The notes beneath the pieces are model-generated. The model saw only the letters and a program-made list of their open reading frames with translations. It did no database searches and was not told the origin of the DNA. A program made the translations under genes and the position numbers. 64,000 nt of DNA, from positions 558,001 to 622,000 of the forward strand of contig NW_017566995.1 of NCBI RefSeq assembly GCF_001661265.1, in the 5' to 3' direction. This DNA comes from Saitoella complicata NRRL Y-17804 (Eukaryota > Ascomycota > Saitoellomycetes > Saitoellales > Saitoellaceae). This document shows positions 18,233 through 28,652 of the stretch, piece by piece; position 1 is the first letter of the stretch; every line of letters starts with the position of its first letter.

Positions 18233-21200
18233 CTATGCATCTGGTATCCAGTTACTTCCTGCCGTCCTCAACACAACATCCGCATCAATATACTCCAGAT
18301 ACTTCTCCCGTCTCCCACCCCATCCACTCGCCGCCGCAGCAGCTCGAGTGTTTCTTCCACGTCCTTGACCACCACCCATGCATAGAAGCGAACTCTGCTC
18401 CGTCCGTATCTTTGCTGCCTGTTGGTCGTGTCGTACGATATCGCGGACATGTGGTCCAAGATCCGTGGTCAAGATAGCGAGCGGGCGGTGTGCCACAGTA
18501 TGTGGATACAGATTATGACTCCATCCGGGAAGAAGGGCGAGGTCGGCAAATGCTTCGTCTTTGATTAAGTGCTTCACACTGCGATCACTCTCCACTGACA
18601 TGGCACTGCAGCTGAGGAGGGTCGAGCGGTCGACTTCGGCGAAAGCCATGATGCGGATATCTTTGAGGTTCGCACAGCGCTGTTGGAAGCATTCGCGTAT
18701 CAGTACTTGGGTAGCCGGAGAATACCTAAGTTCGTCCAATCCAGCCATCGTATACCTCGCCGAGGTCGGTGCCAAAATGGGGTATCCGATCACATCATCA
18801 AGATGAGGCGCTCGACCATGGACGAGCTCGTCGTCCGCCACCTTCGGCTGTGGCACCTCGAACGTAGTATGCTGCTGATCGACGTACGTGTCCATGAACG
18901 ACATATCATCCGCATACCGCATGAATGCATCAAGAGCACCCAAGTCCTTGAGTGGTGGCTTCTCAATCACGGCGTCAAGACTCATCACATCGGTCTCCTT
19001 CTCCCGGACATCAACCATACGAGACAACAACTCCGAAAATCGCTCAGAAGCAAACACCGTCTGCATCCCACTCACGATATCTTCGTCAGTCTCCACTTCC
19101 CCAAGATCCAATCCTCGTCGATATGTTCCTTTGGAGGCGATACGGACATCGTCAACGACCCCGCGTTTTGGGAGATGCAACCAATCCAGTCCAGCTTTCC
19201 GGTCGCCGATTCCCATTTGCAGATAAAAGTCCAGCTCCATAATCGCTGCACGGAGGTCATTTCCCTTCGTCTCGTACAGCGCCTCCAAATCAGCCTTATC
19301 CACCAGATGTCCCTCAGCGAGCGTCATGAGGTGCAGATACTCCGCAACAGTTTTCACGCTCACGGGCTCGAACTTCAACCTCACCGCACTCTCCAACGAC
19401 ATCGCCGGCAACAATACCGGATCATTGCACGTCAACACCATCGCCCTCTTCGTCCTCTGCGACAACGAAAGCACAGTCTGCCAAAACCCCTTATCCTCCT
19501 CAAACAAAACATCAACCTCCTCAATCAAGATCAAACTATCCTTCTTCTCACTTTCCTTCTCACCCTTCTTGTGTTGATGCACCAAATGACTCTGACTCAT
19601 CTCACCAACTTGGTCGAGGATATCCTTCCCACTCCTCTTCCCGCCAGCGTTGATTTCGAAAACTTCGAAGCCGAGTTCTTGCGCAACAGCATACACAGCC
19701 GCAGTCTTCCCACACCCATGCGGTCCCTCCAAAATAATGACATTCGAAGGAACTTCAAGCACAGCCTTCTTCTCCCTCTTCATCTTCTTCCTCAATCCAG
19801 GCGCATTGAAGTCTTTATCGTCACTATCCTCAATCTCCTCATACACCGGCATCTCTTCCATAACCTCATCATCATCCACAATGAAGTCATCCATGTCCTC
19901 ATCCCTCTTCTTCCCAAACCCAAACAGCCCCTTCTTCTTTGGCGGCGGCGCAGCGCGTGCTCTCTTTAACGCAACCTTCATCTCCCCCAACCACTCCTTC
20001 AACTCCTTCGCCGCCTTTCCATCCGTCAACACCTCCTCCGCCTTCGTCGGCGCATATTTCGTAACCAACATCTGGTTCTCCACCTTTCCACAATCAAACG
20101 CCGTCTTCTCCTTAATCCGCCGAAACATCCTCTGTAACGCCGGTTTCCCATAATACTGCAGTTCCGCAAACTTCTGTAACTCCGCCCCCGTCGTCAACAC
20201 CTTCTCCGGAAACAGACATCGCGTCCCGCTACCCATCCCCGCACTGAGCTTCTCCTCATACAGCTTCAACACATCTTCCCTCTCAGACACCTCAACCGCA
20301 ACAGCCTTTCCCTTCCTCACACCACCCATACCCCAACCACCCTGTTCGACATGTTCGAACAGCGTCGTGGGAGGCAAATCACGAACATGCATATTATCCG
20401 CACTCGGCCACGGCGTTGGGATCCCATAATTAATCTTCGGATTCCCCATCATGCCCCTAAACGGATCCCGTGCTCCTCCTCCCCAGCTAAAACTTCCTGG
20501 TGCGCTCGTGCTCGTTGATGAGGGTTTGGCTTTGAAGAACGGATGTGTGGCTTTCTGTGGACCAGCCTCAACTCTTGGCGCAGGCTGCACGACCTCAATG
20601 GTGGCTGCTACGCTGGCCATGGGTTCGCCGACACTGCCCTCAGATGACTTCCGTCTCCGCTTCTTACTCGACTCGTCGTCCTCATCTTCCCCCTTCACCG
20701 GTTTTGCCCTGACCGTTAATGCTTTCCGTGCCTTCGCACCCCCAAAGAACGGGTGCACGGTCTTCGGAACGGCCTTCTCGTCCTTAACGGCAGGGAGCGG
20801 TTCATCGTGTTCGGGCTCTTTCCGCTTCGACTGAAACGCAGGTGTACTGATCCTCAACTTGACCATCAAACTCCCCTGCGACGACTCTGGCACTGGACCA
20901 CGCTCCGGGGACGAGGTAGCCGGAACTTGGACCACACTTTCCCCCTCCTCCATCTGTGATCGAGAACTGAGACTCCTCAGCAGCTCCGGTCCAATCTTCA
21001 ACTTCACAATCTGGCTCATCGTCCGCCCTCGTGACTCGACGTCACTCTCACTCTCACTCTCACTTTCCACTATCTCCACTGCGTCCAGCGCCGTCGGTAG
21101 CGAGGATTCGATTCCGGGGGCTGTGGAGGTTGGTGGTGGAGCAGAGGTTCCGAGGGATTGTTGAGATGTACTGGGTACGACGACGTCTTCCATGAGCACG

Positions 21201-21556
21201 ACAACATCCTCATCCATCATCCCTTCTTGAACGGGGCGTGGTTGTGGCCATGTCAACGGTTCGTTTACTTGCACATCGTCATCGTTCATCACCGCATCCC
21301 CTTCTCCATCATGCCAGGTCATACCGGTACCCGCTTCGGTGCTCGGTTTCCCAAACCACGTACTCAAATCCTTCATACCCGCAGTCTTATCTTTATCTTT
21401 CTTCCCTCTCTTACTCCCCGTCTTTCCCGCAACCTCCCTATCTGTCGAAGACTCTTGTTCATCTTCAGGCCCGTCTTTACTTTTTCGAGGTCGTCCTCGT
21501 TTGCGGACTGGTTTAGGTGGTTCCTCAGTCGTGAGTGGAATTGTGGAGTCGGTCAT
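18233..21556 (-). CDS. ELG1: Elg1/ATAD5-like RFC large subunit (PCNA unloader)
   Basis: This intronless gene of 1,107 codons has a long, charged, low-complexity N-terminal half and an AAA+ core. The N-terminus carries an AT-hook-like RKRGRPRKSK and two acidic/hydrophobic patches resembling SUMO-interacting motifs (EDVVVLMEDVVV and DAVEIVESESESE). The core has a P-loop, LEGPHGCGKTAAVYAVAQ, at about residue 605, followed by FEINAGGKRSGKDILDQVGE and the Walker B LILIEEVDVLFEED. The AINAG-to-INAGGKRSGK and GEMSQSHLV segments distinguish Elg1/ATAD5 from Rfc1 and Ctf18. The family replaces Rfc1 in a complex with Rfc2-5 and removes SUMOylated PCNA from chromatin after replication. The C-terminal region is all-helical in character. 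The EEVDVLF spelling keeps the catalytic acidic pair. Start ATG at 21556. Confidence 0.88.
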   Translation of the reverse strand: MTDSTIPLTTEEPPKPVRKRGRPRKSKDGPEDEQESSTDREVAGKTGSKRGKKDKDKTAGMKDLSTWFGKPSTEAGTGMTWHDGEGDAVMNDDDVQVNEPLTWPQPRPVQEGMMDEDVVVLMEDVVVPSTSQQSLGTSAPPPTSTAPGIESSLPTALDAVEIVESESESESDVESRGRTMSQIVKLKIGPELLRSLSSRSQMEEGESVVQVPATSSPERGPVPESSQGSLMVKLRISTPAFQSKRKEPEHDEPLPAVKDEKAVPKTVHPFFGGAKARKALTVRAKPVKGEDEDDESSKKRRRKSSEGSVGEPMASVAATIEVVQPAPRVEAGPQKATHPFFKAKPSSTSTSAPGSFSWGGGARDPFRGMMGNPKINYGIPTPWPSADNMHVRDLPPTTLFEHVEQGGWGMGGVRKGKAVAVEVSEREDVLKLYEEKLSAGMGSGTRCLFPEKVLTTGAELQKFAELQYYGKPALQRMFRRIKEKTAFDCGKVENQMLVTKYAPTKAEEVLTDGKAAKELKEWLGEMKVALKRARAAPPPKKKGLFGFGKKRDEDMDDFIVDDDEVMEEMPVYEEIEDSDDKDFNAPGLRKKMKREKKAVLEVPSNVIILEGPHGCGKTAAVYAVAQELGFEVFEINAGGKRSGKDILDQVGEMSQSHLVHQHKKGEKESEKKDSLILIEEVDVLFEEDKGFWQTVLSLSQRTKRAMVLTCNDPVLLPAMSLESAVRLKFEPVSVKTVAEYLHLMTLAEGHLVDKADLEALYETKGNDLRAAIMELDFYLQMGIGDRKAGLDWLHLPKRGVVDDVRIASKGTYRRGLDLGEVETDEDIVSGMQTVFASERFSELLSRMVDVREKETDVMSLDAVIEKPPLKDLGALDAFMRYADDMSFMDTYVDQQHTTFEVPQPKVADDELVHGRAPHLDDVIGYPILAPTSARYTMAGLDELRYSPATQVLIRECFQQRCANLKDIRIMAFAEVDRSTLLSCSAMSVESDRSVKHLIKDEAFADLALLPGWSHNLYPHTVAHRPLAILTTDLGPHVRDIVRHDQQAAKIRTEQSSLLCMGGGQGRGRNTRAAAAASGWGGRREKYLEYIDADVVLRTAGSNWIPDA

Positions 21557-22031
21557 TGTGGGTGCTGTTTATTTGTCTTGGTTAGGACCACTACTGACAG
21601 CTCGAGCCCTCAAAGCAAACCTTTTAGGTGGTTTCCCCCATCAACCCCTCCAAAGTCCGTTTTTGTTCGATTCTCCTCGTCCTCGTTGTCCGGGAAGCCT
21701 TTATCTCTTTCACTTCGAGCCGTAATATTCGTAAGTGGAGGACTGTTGATCAAATCGAAAGCCCGGATGTCTCGTGTAGGAAAACAGCTGGCTGTGCTGG
21801 GTTTGTTGGGTTTCGAGGACGTTGGAGAAGTCAGTACGACGCGACGGCAGCGCGTGAGCGCGTGTGAGTGCCTGGACCCGTGAACCGTGGGGCCAAATTA
21901 AGGAGCAAAAATCACGGTGCTGAGAAGGGATGAACGTGGTTGATGAACACATAGACTAGCATCCTGGCGAAACGCCTTCATTGCCTCTTTTCAATCGCAT
22001 ACACCCCGCTATCTTACGCTCCGCCTCCACC
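21557..22031. other. Intergenic region, ELG1 promoter / GCV3 3' end
   Basis: About 475 bp between two minus-strand genes. It is CT-rich and without any recognisable gene, and should hold the ELG1 promoter and the GCV3 terminator. Confidence 0.4.
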
Positions 22032-22635
22032 TTACTCCTCCGTATACCTAACATACTCCTCCTCCCCCATCAACGCCTCCATCTCCACCTCCCCCCCCTC
22101 CCCAATCTCCATCGTACACAACCACCCCTTCCCCAACGGTCCCTTGTTGATAAGGGAAGGCTTCTTGGCGAGGTCTTCGTTGATAGAGAGGATTGTGCCG
22201 GTGAGGGGGGAGTAGATGTCTGTTGCGGCTTTGACGGATTCGACGGCGCCGAGTTGGTCTGGGGCACTGGGGCGTTAGCGGAGGTGCACTGGAAGTGGGG
22301 AAGGATGGGGGAACGGACCTCCTTGGCTGAACTCCTGACCGACTTCAGGAAACTCAACGAACGTGACATCACCAAGCGCTATACACACACAGTCAGTCAA
22401 ATCACCATTACCCGCACACAGCACTGAATGACAACCACGCACCCTTCGCAGCAAACTCCGTAATGCCAATCGTGCCCGTCTTGCCATCCTCCGTCCTAAT
22501 CCACTCGTGATCCTTCGTAAACCTAATCGTGCTCTCGAACCTCGCAGCCATCGCAACAAGGCTCCTCGGTGGCGATTGCGCGAAACATGGACGCAGAATG
22601 GAGGCGCGCAGTGTAGAACGGACGAGTGAAGCCAT
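22032..22635 (-). CDS. GCV3: Glycine cleavage system H protein, mitochondrial
   Basis: Three exons (22443-22635, 22319-22378, 22032-22258) join over 64- and 60-nt introns into 159 residues. The N-terminus (MASLVRSTLRASILRP...) is an Arg/Ser-rich mitochondrial presequence ending near RFESTIRF. The mature domain begins FTKDHEWIRTEDGKTGTIGI, and splicing restores ALGDVTFVEFPEVGQEFSQG and then DQLGAVESVKAATDIYSP. The lysine in ESVKAA is the site of lipoate attachment. The protein shuttles the aminomethyl group among the P, T and L proteins in the mitochondrial matrix. The 60-nt middle exon is very small, so gene finders may miss it. The start is 156 bp from the divergent MRP17 start, pairing two mitochondrial genes on one promoter region. 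Confidence 0.95.
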
Positions 22636-22791
22636 CTTGGTGCCTGGTATGGAAGACGAGCCTTGGACGACGAGGGCGGGTGCTGCTGCCACGGGTGCTT
22701 CCACCGAGTCCAGGCACGGCCCCTTATCGCGGGTTGTTGTACCTGGATGCACGAAAGCACCAGCACTCGCCCCGCCGACATCCTAACCACC

Positions 22792-23211
22792 ATGGTTTTC
22801 TACGAGCTGTTTGCACTGGTCCGCAAAGATATCGCTGCCGTGAGTCCCTCTCCTTTCTCCTCCTCTCAGCCCACGCCCGCCCGATCCATGAACTTGTACT
22901 GACCCATCGTCCGTACGTAGCCAACCATCCGCGAGATGATGCGCACAGCCGGCACAACCATCCTCAAACACGGGGGCGTCATCCGCAAAATCCGCAACAG
23001 CGGCGATGTCCCCCTCGTAAAACGTTACCACAACCAAGGCGAAGACTACTACTTTGGCAAACAAGTCATCATGCAATTCGACTCTAATCCAATGGCGCAG
23101 AGAGAGGCGATCAAGACTTTGCGAATGGATCCTAGGGTTATTCGGGTGGGGTTGGTTAAGTTGGGCGATAGGTTGGATGAGATTGTGGAGGATCCGGCGA
23201 AAACTTATTAG
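22792..23211 (+). CDS. MRP17: Mitochondrial ribosomal protein bS6m
   Basis: Exon 1 (22792-22839) encodes MVFYELFALVRKDIAA. Exon 2 (22921-23211) continues in phase after an 81-nt intron with a GTGAGT donor, TACTGAC branch site and GTAG acceptor, giving 112 residues. The order of a short beta strand (FYELFALVR), the helix MMRTAGTTILKHGGVIRKI, the strands around KRYHNQGEDYYFGKQVIMQFD and a final DPRVIRVGLVKLGD is that of the S6 fold in mitochondrial small subunits. Length fits (yeast Mrp17 is about 130). It has no separable presequence, as is common for this protein. Head-to-head with GCV3. Confidence 0.93.
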
Positions 23212-23375
23212 AGGACATGAAGGTGTGAAAAAGTCAAGGGATACGGAGTTATTTTCTTTGTTTTGTCAAACTCCTAAAGAGAGGAGTCTCAAGCTGCATT
23301 ACTAAATAAAACAGCAATAACCACTAACCATGCCCCATGCACCACGATGTTCTACTCTCGAAGTCACTTTTCTTT

Positions 23376-24901
23376 CTATCCCTGCAATTTCGTCTCATGC
23401 ACAACAACCGCAATCGTCGTCGCAGGCAACATCCCAACCTCACTAACAACCATCGTTATATCCTTCACCGGCGTAACATCATACATCAAATTCAACAACC
23501 TCAACCCCCCCATATCCCTCCACCCCTTCAACGGCCCCTCCCCACCCCCATCGGACCTATCCCCAATACTCGTAGTAACCAAATCATCAGGCGACGCGAG
23601 CTCGTTAAACACAAAAGAGTCAAGCTGGACGCGTTCGGTGAATTTGTAGGATTCGCAGCATACGATGACGGGGATATCAGAGTCGCGGGCTGTCATTGCC
23701 ACGAGTGCGGTTCCGACACGGGAGTACATGCTGCCGTTGAATAGCATCGCGTGGGCGCCCAAGAAGACTTTCGTGACGCTCTTGATCAAATACGCGATTG
23801 AGCTCAAGAATCCATACTGGACCGGGATCCCAGCTTTGGCTAGTGTCCGCAGCATTTGCCGGCCTTCGAAGAGTGGTCGTGAATCGATGACGATAACCCG
23901 GAACTGTTTTCCGATCCTCCATGCTTCGAGGAGGAGTTGCTCGACAACACTCGATTTCGCATACACCAAAACCACATCCCCATCCCTAATCTTCCCACAC
24001 CCACTCTCAACAATAACACGATCCGCAACAATGATCTTCTCCCTCACAAACGTCTCAATCTCCTCAATCAACCCAGCTTTCGCCTCATCCTCCGGCGTAT
24101 CGATACTCACCGCACTAATCAACAACTTGATATGCCGGATCGCGTTTCCCATTGATACAGACAGAGGTCGAGAAGAGATTAGGTATGCGATTTGGACGTT
24201 GAGGTGGGTTGTTAGGTGTCGGGGGAGGGTGGTGCCGGAGGGTGTTTGGTAGTCCTGGATGACTTTTGTGAAGGCGGTTAAGGTTGCTAGACAACGGGCG
24301 TTTGAGCCACAGATGGAGTATTCGGCCATGTGGAGGCCGAGGGCGAGGACAGCTGGATGCACATCTTTCGCAACACCTGCGGTGGATAGTCGTCGCGTTT
24401 GTTCGAGGTGCGAGAAGAGGGAGACTTGTTTGTTTTCCTGTAACCGGTCCACGACGGCGATTTGCTCTCCGCCACCACCATGGCTGGATTTATTCGCTAC
24501 AGCTGACGTCGCGGACGACTGCGCTGACGGCGTCGAGGGCTCTTTGGCAGCGGATGCAGCGGCTTCTCGTGCGGCGATTGCGGCGGCTTTCTTGGCTGCT
24601 GCTGCGTCGGCGTCGCCACCAGATTTCTGTGCTCTACGTGCTGCTTTCTCGGCTTTCTTTGCTGATTTGGCTGGATATCTCGTTATTAGCACTTCCTCCC
24701 TCGAATCAGCGGAAATATCCGAAGCATACATTTCGGACCAGCGTCGTCGTCAGCAGCGGCGGCTTGTTGCTGTCCCTGCTTGAACTCCTTCACGTCCGCA
24801 GCCATCTCAGCTCCCCCACGACTCCGTGATCGCGAATCCTTCGATACCGCATCTTTTTCTCCACTCCTCATGATTGGCGGGCGTTCCGGTAATGGTGACA
24901 T
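23376..24901 (-). CDS. GCD2: eIF2B delta subunit (Gcd2)
   Basis: Exon 1 (24730-24901, ATG at 24901) and exon 2 (23376-24670) join over a 59-nt intron (GTATGC...CCAG with a CTAAT-like branch) to give 488 residues. The first 120 residues are Lys/Ala-rich and charged. The C-terminal two-thirds form the eIF2B alpha/beta/delta regulatory domain, with IVADRVIVESGCGKIRDGDV, VVLVYAKSSVVEQLLLEAW, FRVIVIDSRPLFEGRQML and VFLGAHAMLFNGSMYSRVGT. The complex exchanges GDP on eIF2, and this subunit helps sense phosphorylated eIF2alpha. Yeast Gcd2 is longer (651), mainly in the N-terminal extension. It converges with MRP17 at its 3' end and diverges from the small membrane-protein gene at its 5' end. Confidence 0.94.
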
Positions 24902-25099
24902 CCTTCCCTCTCCGTTAATTGATGGAGATTAATGCTGCTTGAGCTCGAGGTCGGTATACTTTTTTGGTGTAGCATGACTACCGCGGGTTGAAATGCGCAT
25001 GTGTATGCCCTGGGCCTTGCAGCGCTCGACTCCGCGAAACCAAAGCCTGCGGAAACGGGCTTACAGCATACACTCGAGGTACTTTATACGATATACACA

Positions 25100-25519
25100 A
25101 TGGCTGGACTGGCAGCAAACGTACTCGGTAGGTTGAGTCGCTACTGAACTTGCTGGGTTGTATGCTGATTACCTCTTACAGGATGGGCAGTGACCGGCTT
25201 TGCCGTTCGTGCGTGGCAGCTTGGTTTAAGGGAGCGGCCATACATTGGACGTACGTCTCCCCATCCTCAATCATATTCCAATGCATTTGCGCATTCAAAT
25301 CCGTTTACGCGAGATCGCTGGGACAATGCTAACGGTATCGGTGCGCGTACAGGAGACCTGAAGACCATGAAACATCACTTCTCCTACATGGCTCTTTTCG
25401 GTGTTGCAGGATACTTTATTTACGGCTTTGAGCAGAGTCAATACGAGACGGTTGAGCGTAGGAGGGATCAGTTGTTGGAGGCTCGGAGGAACAGGGGTTT
25501 GGTTACGGAAGAGGCTTAA
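25100..25519 (+). CDS. Small two-helix mitochondrial-type membrane protein
   Basis: Three exons (25100-25127, 25182-25250, 25353-25519) join over introns of 54 and 102 nt into 87 residues. The first exon is only 28 nt. The spliced protein reads MAGLAANVLGWAVTGFAVRA, a hydrophobic helix, then a basic turn LRERPYIGRDLKTMKHH. A second helix with FSYMALFGVAGYFIYGFE follows, and then a charged tail (ERRRDQLLEARRNRG). The size and build resemble small accessory subunits of fungal complex I (NUXM-like) or other inner-membrane proteins, but I do not recognise it firmly and assign no symbol. The reading frame is continuous across both introns and the splice sites are good, so the gene itself is well supported. 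An alternative acceptor 3 nt downstream of 25352 would replace Arg-Asp with His. Confidence 0.75.
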
Positions 25520-26300
25520 GTGGTGGGGTTATAGACGTGAGAGAGGAGGAAGAGCATTGGTATGATCATAATATGAACAGGATTGAAACACTCATCATTC
25601 GGCGAAGGTATCGCATTTGGAGATGGGACCTTATGTGCCGGTGCTATGACAAAATAAGCATTTACATGAGCCGACATATCCAGACCTCACGTCGATTGAT
25701 CAGGTTCAGTTCGGAGATTTAGGCAGGGGTCTGTCACGTTATGCCTGCTTCACTCAATCTTCTACGCCATTCGCTTCTCCTCGCCCTGGTATCCAACTTC
25801 TTCCATGCGAAGGGTGTTCTTCGACATCGCATCACATGCCCTGCCAGTTCCTCGACGCTGTATCATTTTGATGAAGTTCGCGCCAATCGAAAGCCCTCCG
25901 ATCGCGAGTCGTATTCGGGGCAAGACGAAACGGGTCTCGCCTGCCCTGTCCGGTGTCACAGCGCCCTCTATTCTTGCTCCTCTCCTATAGCCACCCGTCC
26001 CACCTCGCCCCGTCTACCTCATTGTCCCTATGTACGTGTACTACACCTGATCCTGCCTTGAAAGATCAGTATTCGTAATGGAACTATCCTGTCGTAGGAT
26101 TTGCTCGCGCTCTATGTGTTCACCCAGCTCTGGCGCACCTCCGCCTCTCACGGTCATGGCCAGTACTAGTCATTACAAGGCAACGGCTAACAGACCGCAT
26201 GGCTTCCCTTGGGTTCAGGGAGTGTTCGCAGTCGTTGATCAGCTTACACCGCTTCGGAAGCGCGACTTGACGCCAAATGTACTGTGCCAAGTGCAAGAGC
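25520..26300. other. Gene-poor stretch with no supported gene
   Basis: About 780 bp after the small membrane-protein gene, with short open frames on both strands. One minus-strand frame (25762-25959) contains RFVLPRIRLAIGGLSIGANF and looks protein-like but has no ATG and no partner exons. Given the relics next to it, this stretch may be decayed coding sequence. I cannot name a parent gene. Confidence 0.35.
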
Positions 26301-26309
26301 CGTGAAAGA

Positions 26310-26450
26310 CTAGGCGAGCTTCTGGTTCATCATGCACCAGAGGTTTTTGATCAGGTTCATGCCGGGCAAGCTTGACGGTAAATCGATATTGTACACACAA
26401 GGGGATCTCCTGCTCCTACAATGCTGAATTCGCGAAATTACGGACGTGTC
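26310..26450 (-). mobile_element. Relic of a Tc1/mariner-type DDE transposase
   Basis: Translated on the minus strand, 26340-26385 reads LPSSLPGMNLIKNLWCMMNQ. This resembles the conserved block 'P-x-S-P-D-L-N-P-I-E-N-L-W-x-x-(M/L)-K' around the third catalytic residue of Tc1/mariner DDE transposases. The expected aspartate (SPDLN) is Gly-Met here and the glutamate (IEN) is Lys, so the enzyme would be dead. The frame is closed a few codons downstream and no terminal inverted repeats were found. It is a short, old fragment of a plain DNA transposon. The match rests on one motif, so it could be chance similarity. Confidence 0.4.
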
Positions 26451-26660
26451 ATACATAGGCTACGGCGAGGGCGTATTCTCGAACCCAAAATTCGACGTAT
26501 ATATCCCATGCTTTGGGGGTTCTTCGACACTGCAATCAAGCAGACATTTGGAGATGTGCGTGACTGTGTTACTCCGGTCTCTACCTGATCTGCTCTATTT
26601 TACAGTGGTATATCGACATTGTGGTGCCCTTATCCCGCCCCGAGCTATCTCATCTCACAC

Positions 26661-26901
26661 GCTATCCATGGTCTCCCTATTATCCGTTTGATCTTCGCTC
26701 ATCTTGAGCATCACCTTGTACTTCGCTCCTGAACCGAGCAGCAACGCAACGCGTGCCCTTGCCAATTATTAAGAGTCGCTGGATCCTGATGAGTTAGACC
26801 ATCTCCAGACCCGTTCCGCACTTTCCGTGCTGCTATCCACAATCTCCCTGTATTGCGCCTGATCATCGCTCATCTTAAGCAGCGCCTTGTACTTCGCCTC
26901 C
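26661..26901. repeat. Diverged direct duplication of a 70-bp segment
   Basis: Positions 26661-26730 and 26832-26901 align over their whole length with roughly three-quarters identity. Both start GCTATCCA, contain TCGCTCATCTT and end CTTGTACTTCGC. On the minus strand both translate in one frame to a similar peptide: EAKYKALLKMSDDQAQYRE and GAKYKVMLKMSEDQTDNRE. Many changes are conservative, suggesting the two copies diverged while coding or derive from related coding sequences. One copy is joined directly to the FGGY kinase remnant. I do not recognise the peptide. Confidence 0.7.
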
Positions 26902-27396
26902 AGAATTCGTTTGATTTCTGCCGCCTCCCTGTGAGCGCGATGGTCCATCCAAAGGATAACATTCTTCTCCCCCTTTCCCCAACCTTTCCCAATCTCTTTT
27001 GTGATTCTCACGACTCAGATCAATTGATTTCCCCTAGTTTGTAACCGCCAAAGAACACGTTGCATCAATCCCTATACCCTTGATATCCTTCGTCTTTCAC
27101 TTGGCAGCACTGATAACAGAACGAACATTCGCGCAACGAACCTGCCAGATATTCTCTGTCGATTGCTTGTAGTAATCGACATTGTCGCGTTGTGAATGCC
27201 ATATCTTGATCGGTGCCGACTTTTCCGAGATCAACTCGCCAGCTTCATCAACAATACATGACCTCGCCGAAGAAGTGCCAACATCGATACCGATGAAGTA
27301 CCCCTTCGCGATCGTCGGCGGATCAGGTTCGACCTTGATCATGTGAGTCGGCGACTCGATTGTTATTCTAGGTCTTTTATTTATCGGCGTCGACAT
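26769..27396 (-). pseudogene. FGGY-family carbohydrate kinase, decayed N-terminal fragment
   Basis: From ATG 27396 the frame encodes a basic start and then YFIGIDVGTSSARSCIVDE, the phosphate-1 motif of FGGY kinases, followed by DNVDYYKQSTENIWQ. A TGA at 27097-27099 ends that frame. In the same frame beyond it DIKGIGIDATCSLAV can still be read, closed by a second stop at 27034-27036. In another frame NVILWMDHRAHREAAEI follows, a conserved FGGY segment. Intact relatives are about 550-600 residues with a full C-terminal domain, which is absent here. The homology breaks off sharply after EAAEI and runs into the duplicated 70-bp segment. Introns could hide one stop but not the frame change and missing C-terminus together. 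This is a truncated, rearranged host gene. The parent enzyme would phosphorylate a pentulose or similar sugar. Confidence 0.8.
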
Positions 27397-27714
27397 GGTG
27401 GGTGTTTTGTCGAAGTTGCTACCAACACACGCACGGACCTATAAAGATTTCGCAGTTTGGATTTGTGCATGAAGAAGTTGTCATTTTCGTTGTCATTTTC
27501 ATTTCTATCGTTTGTCATGTCATTTGTCGTTTGTCAGGTCAACAGCTGCAGTGGGCATGGCACAGGTGCGCCCGGTAACGTAGACATTTGGTTTTCCTCA
27601 TTCGGTACCATATATGATTTTCCCATAACGTACTCACAATACAAATAAACGCCCCATCATATCTTTTCGTCCCCTATCTACACCTTCTCTCCAGTGCTCT
27701 TGCGCAATCAATGC
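27397..27714. other. Intergenic region upstream of the FGGY remnant
   Basis: About 320 bp, including a T/C-rich run (27480-27540) on the plus strand. It should contain the old promoter of the FGGY gene and the MRPL10 terminator. No gene seen. Confidence 0.35.
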
Positions 27715-28652
27715 CTAAGCCTCCACCGCCTTCTGCATCTTACCCTCAACACCCTTCAACGCCAACAAAGCATGATACTCTTTCATTCCCTCCTCCTCAT
27801 TAGCGAGGAATCCTCTCCACTTAGGATTCCTGTAGTACTCAATCATTTCTCTCCTCGTAGGCTGCGCCTGCTTTGGCAGACCACGCTCGGCGAACTTGTG
27901 GGGCTTGAGGAGGGAGCGGAGACCGAGACGGTTGTGGTAAACGGTGTAGATCTTGCCGCCGGCGCGCTCGATTGCAGCGATTGCGGAGTAGGATGCGCGG
28001 CTGACGTAGATTGTGATGGGGATGGTGAATTTCTCGGCACCCTGCGGCATTGTCAGTCATCGAGATCCTCGAGAATTGGCATCGGGGGGGAGGAACATAC
28101 GTCACCCAACAACTTCACACCGCCTGGAACATTGTGAACACATCTTGAATCCAACAACTCTTTCATCGTAATCGGCTGCGTACCATCAATACGTCCATTC
28201 TGAATCCACGCCTGCAGTCTGTTCAAATTCAATGGTGCCAAGTCGAGAGTGTTGACATTATGGAAACCGACTTTGGGGAAAAGACGCGTGATTGGGGTTT
28301 GGCCTCCTTCGAAGCCTACACGAATACCCTTTCCGGAACGGGCTTTTTGACCTTTGGTACCACGACCTGAGGTCTTACCCTTTCCCGATCCTGGACCACG
28401 ACCGCGACGGATTTTCTGTGCGTATCTCCGTTAGCATGCCAGAATCGCAGATTCTTCAAAAGGGAGATGACACACCTTATTGTAGGACGAAGGCACATTG
28501 CTCAAATCCCCCAGCAAGCTCGATCGTGCCGCACCCCTCGCCTGCACAACAACCGGGCTCACAAACTTGCATGGCGTCGCGAACGCAACCCTCGCAATCG
28601 GGGCGACGGACCGCAGTGATAGTGATGCAACGGCCGTCCGTAAAGAGAACAT
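27715..28652 (-). CDS. MRPL10: Mitochondrial ribosomal protein uL15m
   Basis: Three exons (28476-28652, 28101-28415, 27715-28041) join in phase 0 over 60- and 59-nt introns into 272 residues. The N-terminus ([22 protein letters not shown]) is a classical mitochondrial presequence. The second exon begins [20 protein letters not shown] and continues [18 protein letters not shown], the signature Gly/Lys-rich loop of L15. The third exon has [20 protein letters not shown]. The C-terminal extension after about residue 200, ending [16 protein letters not shown], is typical of fungal mitochondrial L15. It is divergent from LSM3 with 165 bp between start codons. Confidence 0.95.
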
